NCBI RefSeq assembly: GCF_000344685.1
Contig: NW_006920414.1
Span: 2,051,577 to 2,115,576 of the forward strand
DNA: 64,000 nucleotides
Direction of reading: 5' to 3'
DNA from: Gloeophyllum trabeum ATCC 11539
Lineage: Eukaryota; Basidiomycota; Agaricomycetes; Gloeophyllales; Gloeophyllaceae
Part shown: piece after piece, positions 36,905 to 49,206 of the stretch
Layout of the letters: each line of letters begins with the position of its first letter
Numbering within the stretch: position 1 is the stretch's first letter
Made by a program: the position numbers and the translations under genes
The notes under the pieces: model-generated
Told to the model about the DNA's origin: nothing
Database searches by the model: none
Seen by the model: only the letters and a program-made list of their open reading frames with translations

Positions 36905-39530
36905 TCAGTCCCATCCCATACTCTGGTCAGCGAGGTTAATCCGTCCCCCGTCTGAAAGATAGGGTGGTCAGCCAAGCATGTTCATTGCTGCCCCGATCGA
37001 CAACGCATTTCCATGAATCAGTACTTACCGAGAAGATCGAATTGCGTCGTGTCCCCCGCTCTCATGAGGATATCCGCCAGACTCATGCTGTTTCCTTCGT
37101 ACTGTAGGTCGTCCTCCGAGTCCTCTCGAACTAGATCGTCGTCGGTCCATTCGGCCTCGCTCCCGATACCTAGGGCCTCAGGCAGAGAAAGATCCAAATC
37201 ATTCGTCTCTGAGTCATCACGTTGCAGTTTCCGAGCGGGTGGTATGGTCTTCTTTACAGTAGACCTTGTAAGCAGCGTGATGGTACTCCCAGGTCTTGGT
37301 CTTGGGGTGGCATATATCGGAATATCACTCTCGTCCTGGATAGTCGTAGAGGTGTTCACGATATCATCGGTGATCTGTAGCAGCATGAGGAGTCAGGGCG
37401 GTACGTCACCAAGCAAGAAACGTACCATGTCCACTTCCTTCCCTTGTGCCGACGTCTTCCTTCTCGCGAGCGCTATGCTGACTCTCGACTTTCGTCGAAC
37501 AGTCTTCCCACTTTTCGCAGACGGTGTTGGTTTTGCGCGGACGGGTGCGGTTTCCTTGTGCGTCACCTTCTGGGAGCGCGCCAATCGGGGCTTAACAGAC
37601 TTGGGGGGCGTCGACGTCACATATGACCGGCGAGGTGTCCGCGCAGACCCTGCGGATGATTTCATGTGATCCAATTGACCTCCATTGTCCACAGACACTT
37701 CATCTTCTGAACCCCTTGCCCCTAGTGGAACGTCGAGTGCAGCGCCACCGTTGCTTCCTGGGATGGCTGGGAAAGGTGGGAGAAGGGTTTCTCGTATATG
37801 TCTAACACGATCCTCCAGAGCATTGTCGGCGGTAATAGGAGGCAACGCAAGCGACGTTAGAAGGTCAGACGACACGGTGGACTGGGTGGAAGAACGTGAG
37901 GTACACGCCACCTATCTCATCAGAATACAACAAGCCATGGAAACACTTACATTGAAGTCGACCGCAGAATGATCGAGCGTCGGTCCATTCCATAACTCGA
38001 TTCGGTGAGCGCTGATCCCTTCCACTGGCGGCTTCCGGCGCTTTCGAAGCTCTTTCAGGCCCTCGCCGATTTCATTTCCGACCCTCTTCGTTTTGGCAAG
38101 AGCGTCTTGCAGGACACGTTGTAATCTCTTTTCAGTGTCCATTTGCTCGTCCATCCTGACGAGGCTATGCGACGTTTCACCATCCTGCAGCGCTGCACCT
38201 CCTCTCTCATTGGCCTTCATCGCCATTTTCTTCGGTTTGTCGAACACGGACTTCGCGAGTCTGCGCACATTAACAGGGTGGTGGGCAGCGGCTATCGGTA
38301 GCGATTGCGGCGCAAGCTGAATTGCCTGTTTCAGCGCTTGGTGCGTCAGGAAACGAGGGGACAATGTGGTGCTATGCTCACTAGTTGATTAGGATTATCC
38401 TTATTTTCCGAAGTTGAACCAGATAAATCGCGAGGACCATCCAGGCTATACGCCGACGTATCAGATGGTCTGACACCCGCTATGTTTATGGCATTATCCA
38501 GGCAGCGTTGTCCGACGGTACCCGTCCAGTGGCTCTTCAACAAGTCATGTCTTCTGGACTCAGCTAACAAGGACAGACGATCGGTGCTGAGGTTGTCGTA
38601 TTTCATCTTAGAACCCTGTCCTGAGGCAGCAAGGTGCTCCTGTGCAAGACAACGATGGACGCTAAGCATAGGTTAGGAAAATGATGGGAGAAATCGTGTA
38701 CAAACACGCAATAGCTTGATATCATCATGTTGTCTCCACAGATCACCAGCGACACGCTCCCATGTACGACGGCTTGATTGCGTGCATGAAAGGAGTTGGA
38801 TGTATCGTTGCATCTCGTGTTGCAGCACTTTCTTTAATCTGCCTCAGTGTGTCTGTGCCAGGTATCGATCGAGTCCGAAACACTCACAGGAGCCATTGAT
38901 GATGCATCAATGGCGGAAGGTACCGACTGCCCATCTAGCCCCTTCACAAGTGCATGCGTAGATAGCGCCAGCATTAGGCGTTCAAACCTGATCGAAATGA
39001 GCAGTCATCGGCAGGCTCAGGTCAGGAGAACGCACTTGTCTCCGGAGCACTCCTCTAATAAGGATTTACGGACCATCACATCTTTCCACCACCATGCGAG
39101 CTCCACACCAGGCGTCCCACTTGAAGGGCTCTGCTTGACAGTCTTGCCTAGTCTACGCAGCTGATCAGTAGATGCTTTAGGATGCAAGGCTGCGTGACGC
39201 AGTGTTTCGAGATATTTGGTGAGGGCCGCCCGGAAGGCCGTAGCGTCCGATGGACGAAGGCATGGATATGCTGGAAATACCTAGCACACCCATCAGAGGC
39301 AAAAAATACAGATATTAGATCAACCATGTACGCACGGCTTTCGCGTTTCCCTCGATCTTTCCCACCAGGAAATAACTAATTTCCTCCATGGTTTTGGCGC
39401 GTTCCCGTATTCCACGGACATGTGCATTGAATATGTTCTCGTCGAATTCGGTGTTGTTGGCATTTGGATAGCTGAGCAGGTGCAAGTGTAGAAGGAGCAG
39501 CAGAGTCGTCGGTAGGGCAGGGATGTCCAT
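36905..39530 (-). CDS. HAUS6: HAUS augmin-like complex subunit 6 (N-terminal family)
   Basis: Nine exons on the minus strand: 39530-39336, 39280-39036, 38987-38881 (end uncertain), 38842-38706, 38639-38382, 38325-37951, 37911-37426, 37374-37029, 36951-36905; about 731 aa. The HAUS6 N-terminal domain shows as LLHLHLLSYPNANNTEFDEN, RAKTMEEISYFLVGKIEG, PAYPCLRPSDATAFRAALTK, LAWWWKDVMVRKSLLEECSG and FERLMLALSTHALVKG, followed by coiled-coil and a basic, Ser/Pro-rich tail. Augmin recruits gamma-tubulin to spindle microtubules for branching nucleation. The exon 3/4 junction only keeps frame with GTGTTT as donor (38880) rather than the nearby GTGAGT. The exon 4 donor is GTTTGT. The start could lie further upstream in the same open frame. 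Confidence 0.8.
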
Positions 39531-40291
39531 GGACAGCGTTGTCTCAGCCACAGCGGCTGCGAACGCGTCTGGGCGATCAACGTCACGCGGGACCGCGTTG
39601 TGGCAAAACACGTGCATACTGAACGCTCGCTGTCGGGTATTGCCGGGCTCTACTACAGCACAGAGTATAACTCTGTCTCTTCGACTCTCGAGAACGCAAG
39701 AAGCAGGAAGAGCCAAATTTAACAAGATACTCAAAGCTGCTAATATATGTGAATGCGGGACCATCCGTTATGCCCTTCAGTCATTCACTCATGCACTTTT
39801 GCCATCACAATTCTAAATCTGGTATCTTGGGTACCATAAATGGCTATTCTCCCAAGCGAAGTCGCACAACGCTAACGTGCCCCTTTCATCCAAGGGGCTA
39901 CGAATCATGAGATCTCAAAGGAGTTCGCCACCCTGTCCTCAAGCTACCGGTATACATGCCCTTGTTTCACATGGAGACTTAGACTCAAGATGTGTAGCAA
40001 TCTCGTCAACATTTTATCGGTCTGAGAGTCAGTAGGTTCCACGCGTAAGTACAAGTGTACCACATGTCACGCAAAATCAAGGATGGGTTCTTTGTTCAAG
40101 AAACTGAGAAACCCGAGTATGTTGCATCGTCCGAGTCCGAAGTAAAGTAACGTCTCCTACAGCAGCCACCTAAACATAGACAAGACCAGTACGGTAGAGA
40201 CTGCAAAGCTTACTGATGTAGCTTTGCTTCGTCTACGTGTCCTCTCCTATTCAAGTAGGTGTCCTCTTTATGAGAAAAATGCACGGACTAT
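39531..40291. other. Intergenic region, HAUS6 / secreted-protein gene
   Basis: The open frame of HAUS6 exon 1 extends upstream to about 39764 but looks non-coding. No other feature is seen. Confidence 0.5.
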
Positions 40292-40999
40292 CTAATAAGG
40301 GTACTGCGCTTTTGTGAGTTCTCATACTTGGCGTACTAGCGAAAAGCTTACGGGCGTCTCCCAGGTAAAGTCAATACCGGATACCACATACGGAACGCCA
40401 GTAGTAGTGTTATACACCATGAGCGAAGCCTCTGGAAAATCATTCAGTAAGCATATCTTTGGACTTGAATAGGTGTACACTGACGATAGAAGTCGCCGTG
40501 AACCATCCCAATGTCATTGAACACGTAAGTATAATTGGCGGATTCGTTCCGCCCCCCCAAATTGAGCAGGACGGGTCCAACAAGGCCATTGTCTGGGGTG
40601 TATAGCGAGCCGAGCTGCGAGCCCTGCAAGATTCCGATGGCCAGTGTGTTATTGGGGTAGCACGGCAGAGGGTCCCACGCGAAGATGAGCTGCCATCCAA
40701 CACCCGCGATGTCAGACATGTATGGATTGTATCGATGTGTCATCACAAACGCGTACCGAGTCACCTGGGGAAGCTGAATTTCCCTTGTTAGTACCGTCAG
40801 GAGCGACGATCTGGGAGGTCGTGATACGGTATGGTTGGCTGATGATCCCATATTGACAGCCTGGGGTGTTGCAGTAGCAATCGGCGGGAAGCCCTGGAGG
40901 AAGGTCACGCTGGTATAGTTCGGAGCTGACAGCAGGGGCTGAGAGGAAGAGACATGAGAAGCCAGCTAGTAGGCTGAGGAAGGTGGCGCGGGTAAACAT
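40292..40999 (-). CDS. Small secreted protein, unknown family
   Basis: Four exons on the minus strand: 40999-40757, 40689-40485, 40431-40352, 40303-40292; 179 aa. It has a clear signal peptide (MFTRATFLSLLAGFSCLFLS, then APAVSS) and a short Cys cluster CYCNTPGC near residues 41-48. Several N-glycosylation sequons occur (NNT, NES, NYT, NTT) in a beta-rich, aromatic middle (LIFAWDPLPCYPNNT, YTYVFNDIGMVHGDFY, GIDFTWETPYPY at the end). Introns are 67, 53 and 48 nt. The last exon codes for only three residues and the stop. I do not recognise the family. It resembles the extracellular effector-like or cell-surface proteins common in wood-decay fungi, with no evidence for a specific role. Confidence 0.7.
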
Positions 41000-42685
41000 G
41001 ACAAGTCTTGCAACACCAGCGACGTCTGGGAAGCAACTGAGGGAACAGAAGGTTCAAGCGGGATACTCGGGACTTTATACACCGCGGTCTGACGAGCTAA
41101 CGGCACGCAGATTAGCCCTGATGCACTCCGGGAAGCCATGCATCCAGAGGCCTCTCAGAGACGGGGTCTGCAGGCCGTGTGGAACGTTGACAAGCAAGGA
41201 TGATGCTTGAGGCGTCGTGAAGCAGGTGGTGAGCTAGTACCTGGTAATGCAGCAGAACCTAGGCTCATGTTTCACATCCACGCGAGCACGTATCATCAGT
41301 TCTTATACAGTTACTGTAGGTAGAATTTGAAGGTGTGTGCAACTACCGTGAAGTGTAGTGAGCAACATCGAAATCTTCTATACGATCCTCGGGACCTGGG
41401 CATGATGTATTGCCATCAAACACCTTGTGCAGCGGACGCTGCGCCGCAGAATGATATGATGCTCGGAGAAAAGATCGGGTCTGTAGTTCCTTGGTGGCGA
41501 CGAGGTTCCGGACGGTACGCCTGCCGTATGGGTGGATAGAGTGCCCATAGACTATGACTGGTGCGGCTAGACGGTCTTTATGATCAGTAAGTACCAAAGG
41601 CGAGTATAATCTTGGATGGACAACTCGCTACAATTGGAATCGCAATCGGGTATTGCTGGAATCTGTTGATACACCACCCTTGCCACTATTAGTATACGTA
41701 TACGTACATGCTGGTAACGAATGCTCGCAGCTTCGAGGAAGAGTACCTTTAGCCCCTTGTTTCGGCTATCTAGTCTCCAAGGCCTACCCGAATTCCTGCA
41801 CAAGATGCACATGATACGAAGGCCAATTTAACGAGAGCTACAAATGCGGTCCTTGATACTGCGCGCCACCTTGCAATGCACACTAGCATTTTAGCGGTTT
41901 CCGAAGTGCCATTGCAAGAATGGACTAATCCTTGTTTCTTCCCCAAGGGCATAAGCTCAAACTCTCGAGTCCGAATACATCGGCAAACACTTTCCTCCAG
42001 ACCGATGTCCCCGACTACTACTTTTACTCTGACTTGCGGTAACTGCAGCCTGCTCTCAGCCTTTTGGCCCAGAATCAAGGATCAAAAAAGCAGGGGGGGC
42101 TTCTACATCCAGAAGACCTATAACGGTGGCAAATGCGAAGGTTTACGGCCTAGTCAGGAAAAGAGACCGCACGAACGGATGCCTATGGCAGTGCTCATCG
42201 CTGTAGCTGATCTGTATACCCAATGGTATAACTGAAATGGTGTTTCGATCCTACCGGAATCTCGCGGCTTCTAGCGACTCTTCGCCCTTGAGCTTGAGCT
42301 ACGAGCATTGAACGATGCCTGGTGTCGGAAGCTATGATATCCGCCACCCAGTGTATACGGCCTCTCTCAAATGTCTTCGTCTGTTAGCTTGCGCTGGATT
42401 GCGAGAAGTCTCAGGCCTTTTCTCTGGAAATCACGGACGACCACTTGTCTCTACATAGCTAGACAGAGAGGAGCTAGTCTGAATCTCCGGATTGCGACCG
42501 CGATACCCTTGTCCCCACAGCCATGGGGCAGACAACCCCTGGGATATCGTGCTGGTCCGATTTCTCCTCTCGTTTACTGACTCGGAGGCTGTTCCTTTGG
42601 CAGATATTAAAGGCAGCCTGGAGTCCGTGGGTCAGGAAAGTACTCAGATCTATAAGTTCGCCCCTACCCAGTGATCACCCTTATC
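41000..42685. other. Intergenic region, secreted-protein gene / alcohol dehydrogenase
   Basis: About 1.7 kb between divergent genes. Short open stretches (41876-42235 plus, 42371-42580 plus) show no motif. No repeat or RNA gene recognised. Confidence 0.5.
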
Positions 42686-44110
42686 ATGACTCTGAATACT
42701 ATGTTGGCTGCGATCTACGAGCCTGGCAATAACGATCTCGTCTTAAAGGAATACCCTATCCCAACTCCGTTCAAGAAGCAGGTGCTTCTCAAGGTAACGG
42801 CAAGTGCAGTATGCCACAGCGATGTCTTCTTTCTCTCTGGTTCCTTCCCGCTTTCCAACCCAGTGATTCTGGGTCACGAGATCGTTGGCATTCCAGTACA
42901 GTGAGTTATACCGGCACATACCACCACTCTATATCTAACCAAATAATACCTAGGCTCGGTCCAGACGTGACTGGGATTGAGGAAGGCCACCTTTACGCTG
43001 TCTGGGTAATTGACCCTTGTGCTGCTAAGGCAGCCGGTGTTGCACCCATAATTGACTCTACTGGAATCGGTATGAACGGTGGATACGCCGAGTATGTACT
43101 GGTCGAAGATTCCCAGCTCGTCCCAGTGGTGAGTATACCTACCTACATCATCAATCGAGCGTTCCGATGACTGCTTATTACTCTTAGCCTCACGGTCTCA
43201 AACCGGAAATCGCTGCTCTCGCTGCTGATTCACTATTGACAGTTTACAATGCTGTCCACAACGTCGCCGGCGTATGTCCTCAATCACCACCCGCTCATGG
43301 ACTATGAAATAATGATTCATTCGCTAGTTACGTCCGAGAAGTGACTTAAAGGTGCTGATCATCGGCATCGGTGGCCTCGGCCACCAGGCAGTACAATTGT
43401 GCAAGCACTATGGAGCCACCGTTTATGCCTGCGATTACAAACCTGCCGCGCGGCAGCTAGCCCTTGAGCTTGGCGCTACGAAGGCCTTCGACCTTGCGGA
43501 GCTTACAGACGCTACTACGACCAAGAAGCTCACTGTAGACATTGTCTTTGATTTTGTTGCCACTAGCCAGAGTGAGTTAACTGGCTTGATCCGCGTACTA
43601 GTATGAATATAAGCATTGACGACTTTGCTAGCATTTACCCTCGCCAAAGCTGCCACTCAGGCTGATTCCAACACCCTTGGCAAGCACGGGAAGATTGTTG
43701 TCGTACGTGGTTCTGGAGATGCGTGACTGGTATATTGCTGATTTACTCGATTATGTAGGTTGGCGTCAGCGAGGAAACTATGACATTCACTTCCATTGAA
43801 CTCATCCTCGCTGATGTCTATGGTAAGCACAGAGACATTGCGGTGGAACCAGACAACTTACGGTTTCGCGCCAGTTTTGCCCACTTTGTACGGGTCCAAG
43901 GACGATGTGAAGAGCAGTCTCAAGCTTTTGGCTGATGTGAGGACTCCATTTGCACAGTTCAGTCAGCCATTGCTAACTGCAACACGAAAGGGTGCTGTGC
44001 GTCCTGTTGTCCAGGTTGAGCCTCTGGAGAATGTCAACAAGATCATCAATGAACTCCGAGCTAACCAGGTCACAGGGAGGAAGGTCATTATGCCAGGTCT
44101 CAAGATATAG
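42686..44110 (+). CDS. Zinc-type alcohol dehydrogenase (medium-chain) lacking the structural-zinc cysteines
   Basis: Eight exons: 42686-42900, 42954-43128, 43188-43271, 43328-43571, 43632-43702, 43759-43822, 43875-43936, 43991-44110; 344 aa. The catalytic zinc region shows as ASAVCHSD (C43) and LGHEIVG (H64-E65). MNGGYAEYVLVED and the Rossmann motif VLIIGIGGLGHQAVQL follow, and the end VTGRKVIMPGLKI is typical. In related enzymes the stretch before MNGGYAEY holds four cysteines for a structural zinc. Here it reads DPCAAKAAGVAPIIDSTGIG with one Cys only, so the structural site is absent. NAD(P)-dependent alcohol/aldehyde interconversion in the cytosol is likely; the substrate is unknown. The start could also be the ATG at 42701. 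GC content is lower than in neighbours. Confidence 0.88.
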
Positions 44111-44411
44111 GAGCTCGATATCCCTGATGCTGCATCGAAGGCAACTGCCATTATCTCTTCTACGCACCTGAATGTAATATTTTAGTAGCATTGGTCTTGG
44201 TTGAGACTCGGCAAGACATAGATATTCATGACATGTATAACGAGCGGTCGCGGGATGCAGTACATGGATGCGTTTCGATACATGACGGTAAGGCTACATA
44301 AGATGATCTTTGAAGGCTTCTGAGACACAAGGTAATAGCGAGAAGGAAGCGAGAAAGAAACAGAAAAAGACAAAAGAGAGAGAGGGAGAAAAGAGCGAGA
44401 ATCTGTCAGAA
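44111..44411. other. Convergent 3' region
   Basis: 301 bp between the dehydrogenase and the next minus-strand gene; purine-rich (AGAGAGGGAGAAAAGAG around 44378). No gene. Confidence 0.5.
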
Positions 44412-45919
44412 TCAGTTCCAGTTCTTGCCCCTGCGCTGCTTGCGGCCCTTCTTGACTTGACTCCATCCGTCTTCAAGCTCGTCTTGATCCTGTATAACGA
44501 TCTTCTTTTTTCCTTGCTTAGGCTCCAGGGTGCTTTTCGCGTCTTCGGCTGGCCAAGAGTCGTGTCCCCTCCATAGGTCTTCGGTTGGATCCACAGGAGT
44601 AGTAGGTGCGGTCACAGAATCAGCAAGCGGTAAGATGTGTCCGTCCGGGATGTCGCCGGTATCCTCCGAGATCGAGAAGCGAGAAAGATCTAGTGCATCG
44701 GGATCCGCTACTTCAAGAGAAACCGGCCTGGGCGTTATTGGGAACTCCGAAGCGTTGCTCGTAGTGCTGCCAGAAGATATATTGGCTCCGCGGGTCATCG
44801 CGGCTGCGGATCAAGTATATAGGGGATGGCGGATGTAAATAAAGAGAGCGACTCACGGGCGACGGTAGTAATGCTTTGGGCTGCATTCAAGGATAGCCAC
44901 GCATCACTCTTGGCTGCCTTGATCGCAGGTGCTCCTTTAGACCACGCGCCACACACCTTTGGTTGTCTCAGGAGGGACGGACCTCCAGTCTTCTCTTGGA
45001 CCCATCCACTCGAGCCTACCAGTGTCAGTCAGACGAATATTCAGTGCCGGCTCTAATGCAAGTGGATTACGGAGAGTATTGCATACCAGGCGCCAGCTTT
45101 GGAGTTTTTGGGGGAGGGAAAAGATCTGCTGGAAGTGGAAGGCACAAGCCGTCCTTGTTTACATTGTCACCTGGCAGGCCGCACCTCCCGGTCACGGGGT
45201 AGGGATCTTTGATTTTACTAGCGGCAGAGCATTGCGGGAAGGGCTAAGAGCCTGTAAGGATGAACGCAAACTCAGACAACGTACGCTTTCATCCGTCGCC
45301 ACTCTAGACCTTCAGGGTAGAACCAAGACTCTTTGATCCGGCACTCTTTCCAGGCTGAAAGAGATGTGTCAAGCGAGGGACAGACCTCACGATGGCTCGC
45401 GAAGACAAATATACGACTTACCGGCCTTCTGAATCTCGCCGGCCGTCTTATACCTGCAAGGAAAGATCTTGCTCACTTTGCCTGCCTCATCAGGCTCGGG
45501 GGACTTCAAAAAATAGGACCATTCATGCGCTCCGAGAAGTTTCCTGAGCTCCGTGAATCTCCCTGAAACTCCGAATACAACGAGTGGCGACTGTGTTTAA
45601 TGGTGTTGATATTTAGCACCCGGTGGCATGCGCATGAAGGGAAAGCAGTATGTCTAGCATGTGGCGCAACATCGTCTGGAGCAGTATCAGCACGTACCGA
45701 CGGTTTGTACCGCAAGGAAAGCAGGTAGTCATGGTCCCCAAGAATACACGCGAGCCATAAGGCCAGCTTCTGCGCGTCCTGGCCAGTCTCCATGTTCGGG
45801 TACCCCGAGGGATACGGGTGGCATACGACCATAAAGTTTTCCTCTGGTTGACTGATTTCCCACTGACGGTTAACGACGGGGAGCTCCATAGATTCGAACT
45901 CTGTGCTGTTTCCCGACAT
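44412..45919 (-). CDS. Conserved-looking protein of unknown function
   Basis: Six exons give a continuous 390-aa frame: 45919-45698, 45590-45422, 45354-45281, 45243-45087, 45015-44857, 44803-44412. The N-terminal half looks folded (WEISQPEENFMVVCHPYP, LALWLACILGDHDYLLSLRY, VVFGVSGRFTELRKLLGAHE, WSYFLKSPEPDEAGKVSKIF, WKECRIKESWFYPEG). A central Cys/Pro-rich part (GRCGLPGDNVNKDGLCLPLP) and a disordered acidic then basic C-terminus (GWSQVKKGRKQRRGKNWN) follow. No family recognised. The basic tail could bind nucleic acid or direct nuclear entry, which is inference only. The exon 3/4 junction is weak: it needs a GTTGTC donor and a 37-nt intron. All other introns are ordinary. Confidence 0.65.
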
Positions 45920-46547
45920 CACGTCCCCGGATGACTTGTTTCAGGATATTCGAGCGTGGTGTACAGGTGAGCGTGTGCGATCGGAGAATTATCTGGTGAG
46001 GTGGCACACTTGCCTTTGTACGGATGCCTTTTATACTCTGTCAATGCTGTGAAGGTGATGGGCTATTGTTCCTCGGAAGGAATATTCATGATGACTGTTG
46101 CATTCGGTCGGATGCGTCGAATGCTTCCGAGTCCATCCCTTGTCGGGAACAAATCGGAATAATAGGATGAGGTCCATAATTTCAGCTGGGGTTAGGGCTT
46201 GCCTAGGCTTGATACTCCTAAATAAGACTTAGTAGACGAGCAACTGTCTTAACTGGAGGGCTTGCCATGTCCCAAAGCTATTGCGCGCCTCAGGAGTGCT
46301 CCAGGAACCGAAGGCATAAGGATTGCAACGCTGGATGAATGGAATAAGCAGCTAGAGTACTACACTTAGAACACAGGTGCTGCATGGTTGAGAAGAGGAG
46401 GTACACGTGTATTTACTACATTCGTTAACTATCGTATTAATAAGTCATGATGACGGGCAAGCCTCAGGCTCTGGGTTTCCGTTCTTCATATATCGTAACA
46501 AGTCCGTGAAGTCCCGCTGATTTTGTTTGCAAGCCATCCACCTCCTT
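45920..46547. other. Intergenic region
   Basis: Upstream of the unknown gene and downstream of the anoctamin gene; nothing recognised. Confidence 0.5.
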
Positions 46548-49206
46548 TCACGCATCCTTGACTGCTTTTCGAATTTCTTCCAGGCCTTCATCGGCGACCC
46601 AGAACGCATCTCTCCCGTTAGCGTCCGCCTCCCCATCCAAATTCTGCACCTTGTCGAGGTTCGCCTGCTTCCCGATCCCAATACTCTCCAAGTACCTCTC
46701 CTTCACTTGCCTCTCGACAACCTCCGCCTCCTGCACCTCCTTGCTTCCCTTCCAGACGATATTCTCCATCAAGTGCCTCACCAAAGCCCGCACGACAATA
46801 AACCCGTGGCTCGCTGTGAGCGCAATCAGCGTCGCTGTCACCACCAGCTGGTTCGCCGTGGGCCTCGTCGCCTGGCCTTCTCCATTGCCGACAATGGCCA
46901 CGGTGTGAGGATGGTCGCGGACCATGGTGGTGCTGTTCCCTCTCTCGTCACCGCAGCACGGCCGGAAGAGGTACACTAGAGCCGAGTTCGTCAGTGCGCC
47001 GAGCCAGGTGATGAACGTCAGGGTGTCGAGCCAAGGGCCTATCGTGTCCGTGCGGACGGGAATAGGCCGTCGGTTATGCACGGTAATCTTGAACGCGTCC
47101 GAGCTCTGCTCGATGACGTTGTTGACCCATGCCATGACTGTAGTTTGTACACACGGAATTAGCTCTTGTCCGTCAGTGATATCAGTAAACGACTGCGATG
47201 CTTACCGGGTGCAAGAGGCCATATCGAACTCCAGAGCACAACGTACCCAAACTGGGTAACCATCTCCGAAAAGTCGCCAAACACCTCATACTCGGGCAGC
47301 GCGACCTCCCTCCTGACCTCCTCCAGAAACTCGCGCTCATCCTTTCCCTCACCCCTCGACTCGTCCTCAAACACGACGCGTTTCTTCGGGCTCTTACCCT
47401 TCCGCCCAACGCTGCTCGCACTAGTCGTGAACGCGTCCCACACCGGCCGGCCGTTGCGCACCGAGTCGACCGCGCGCATCGCGAACGGGAGGACATTCTC
47501 GAGGAAGAAGTTGATGATCTGGTTCGTTACCGTGTAGGCGTACATCTGGTTCTGCAGCCGGCTCGGGTTCAGCTTCCTGCGCGCGCTCTGCGTGTCCATG
47601 ACCCAGAACCGCTTGCCCTCGTCTCCGACGACCTTGGTCGCGTTCACACCGGGAGTGAGGGCGAGGCTCGCGAGGAACCCGGTACCCTGCACCACGTCGC
47701 TCTTCTCCAGGAACATCTGCACGTTCTGCATGACTGTCTCGCCGAAGGGGACGTATATGAACGCGGAGAGCGCGAGGCCGAGGTATGCCACGATGGCGGA
47801 CAGAGAGAAGGTCTTGAGGGTGAGGGAACGGTTGTATGATGACTGGTGCGCGTGGTTTTCCCAGTTAGTTAGGCGAACCGCGTAGCGCTGGTAGAAGCTC
47901 AGGAAGCGCGGGACGAGCGCAATGAACAGTATTGTCGGGGTGAATCCCTGTTACGACGGTTACCAGTTTTTTTCCGGTGAAAGGTACTTCTCACACTCAC
48001 AATCCATTTCTGACCTGGTCCAGACCACAGCTGCGTCACGAACGCCTCAAACACGAACATCGCGGTCAGCAAGAGCGCCAGGACACCCGCGAAGCACGCA
48101 ATCACTGGCACACTCGCAAGCGTCCTGAGCTCCCGCCGCCACCAGGCGAACCCGGGCTTGTAATCCGCCCGGCGTTTCTCGACCCGAAACGACCCACGCG
48201 TGCCCCAGCGGACGGAGAGCATGCGCTCATGCACGCGCCAGTACTCGACGAAGGTGACAGAATACAAGAGAACGAGGATAGAGTATGCAGGGGAGTAGGG
48301 TGTGCCCAGGTAGTAGAAGGCGATACCCAGAGCAGAGGGGATGAGCAGGGACTTCGTGTATGTGGAGAGAAAGGCGAAGTACAGGGCTACTGACTCGCCG
48401 AACTAAGAACAGTACGTCAGAGGTGATGGGCGTGCGATCATTTAGGGCATACCTGTTCCCGAATCTTGTCCAAGTGTACGGAGCCAGACTGGCGGGTTGT
48501 CCAGGACCGGATCCAATGTTCATTAAACTCGTGGTCGTGCAGTGCCATGACCGACTCAACACGGTCCCAGTGACTTGAGGCCGGAAGAACTCCAAGACCG
48601 CCGTCAGAAGGAGTGGACGTGATATACGCATGAATAAGGCGCAGGCGGTCAGCAGGCGAGAGGGTAGGGACATTGTCCAAATCGTTCATACGGCGCGTGA
48701 TTGGCAGACCTGAGAGGAAGTCCGAATATCTGCAGGAAATATGTTAGCAGGCAGATGTTATCATTGCATGTGCGTAAGGACGAATGTCTGGGCTGCGATT
48801 GTGAAGGAGCCTGCTGGAGGGGCTGCACCTGCTTAGAACGACTATTGAGCAAGACTATATCTTGCCGCAATGCATGCTATGAAGGCTGGCACCCGCTGGT
48901 CTCGTAGAGTCAAGTGTCCAGTCATCGCACGCCAGTATTGTCCGCCCGCAATGCTTACTTGAACACGCACCTCTCACTGTGTACGAGACGGACAAGCGTC
49001 GCCGACGGGCACCACACCAGAACGAGTAACTGACCCGCGTTCTCTCCCCTCCTCCCCACCGCTTTCAGACCACCATTGTTCAGCGTGTCGATGAGGTTCG
49101 TGTACTGTCGTTCTGCCTGCTCCGCGTCCTCCCGGGCCTGCGGTTTCGACACCGGGCGAGGCGAAGACGCGCGGAAGACGACGACAAGGTCCACCTGGGG
49201 CGGCAT
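46548..49206 (-). CDS. Anoctamin/TMEM16-family protein (Ist2-like), probable lipid scramblase or ER-plasma membrane tether
   Basis: Five exons on the minus strand: 49206-48971, 48729-48453, 48402-48001, 47947-47206, 47137-46548; 748 aa. A cytosolic N-terminal domain (MPPQVDLVVVFR...) leads into HLDKIREQFGESVALYFAFL, the conserved entry of the anoctamin membrane domain. Membrane helices follow, with SALGIAFYYLGTPYSPAYSI, VEYWRVHERMLSVRWGTRG, AWWRRELRTLASVPVIACFA, VPRFLSFYQRYAVRLTNWEN, VTNQIINFFLENVLPFAMRA and FGDFSEMVTQFGYVVLWSSI. The last is the helix region that contributes calcium-binding acids in TMEM16 proteins. The C-terminus is charged and helical but lacks the long basic tail of yeast Ist2. 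Fungal relatives (nhTMEM16, afTMEM16) are calcium-activated lipid scramblases; that activity is inferred. Confidence 0.92.
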
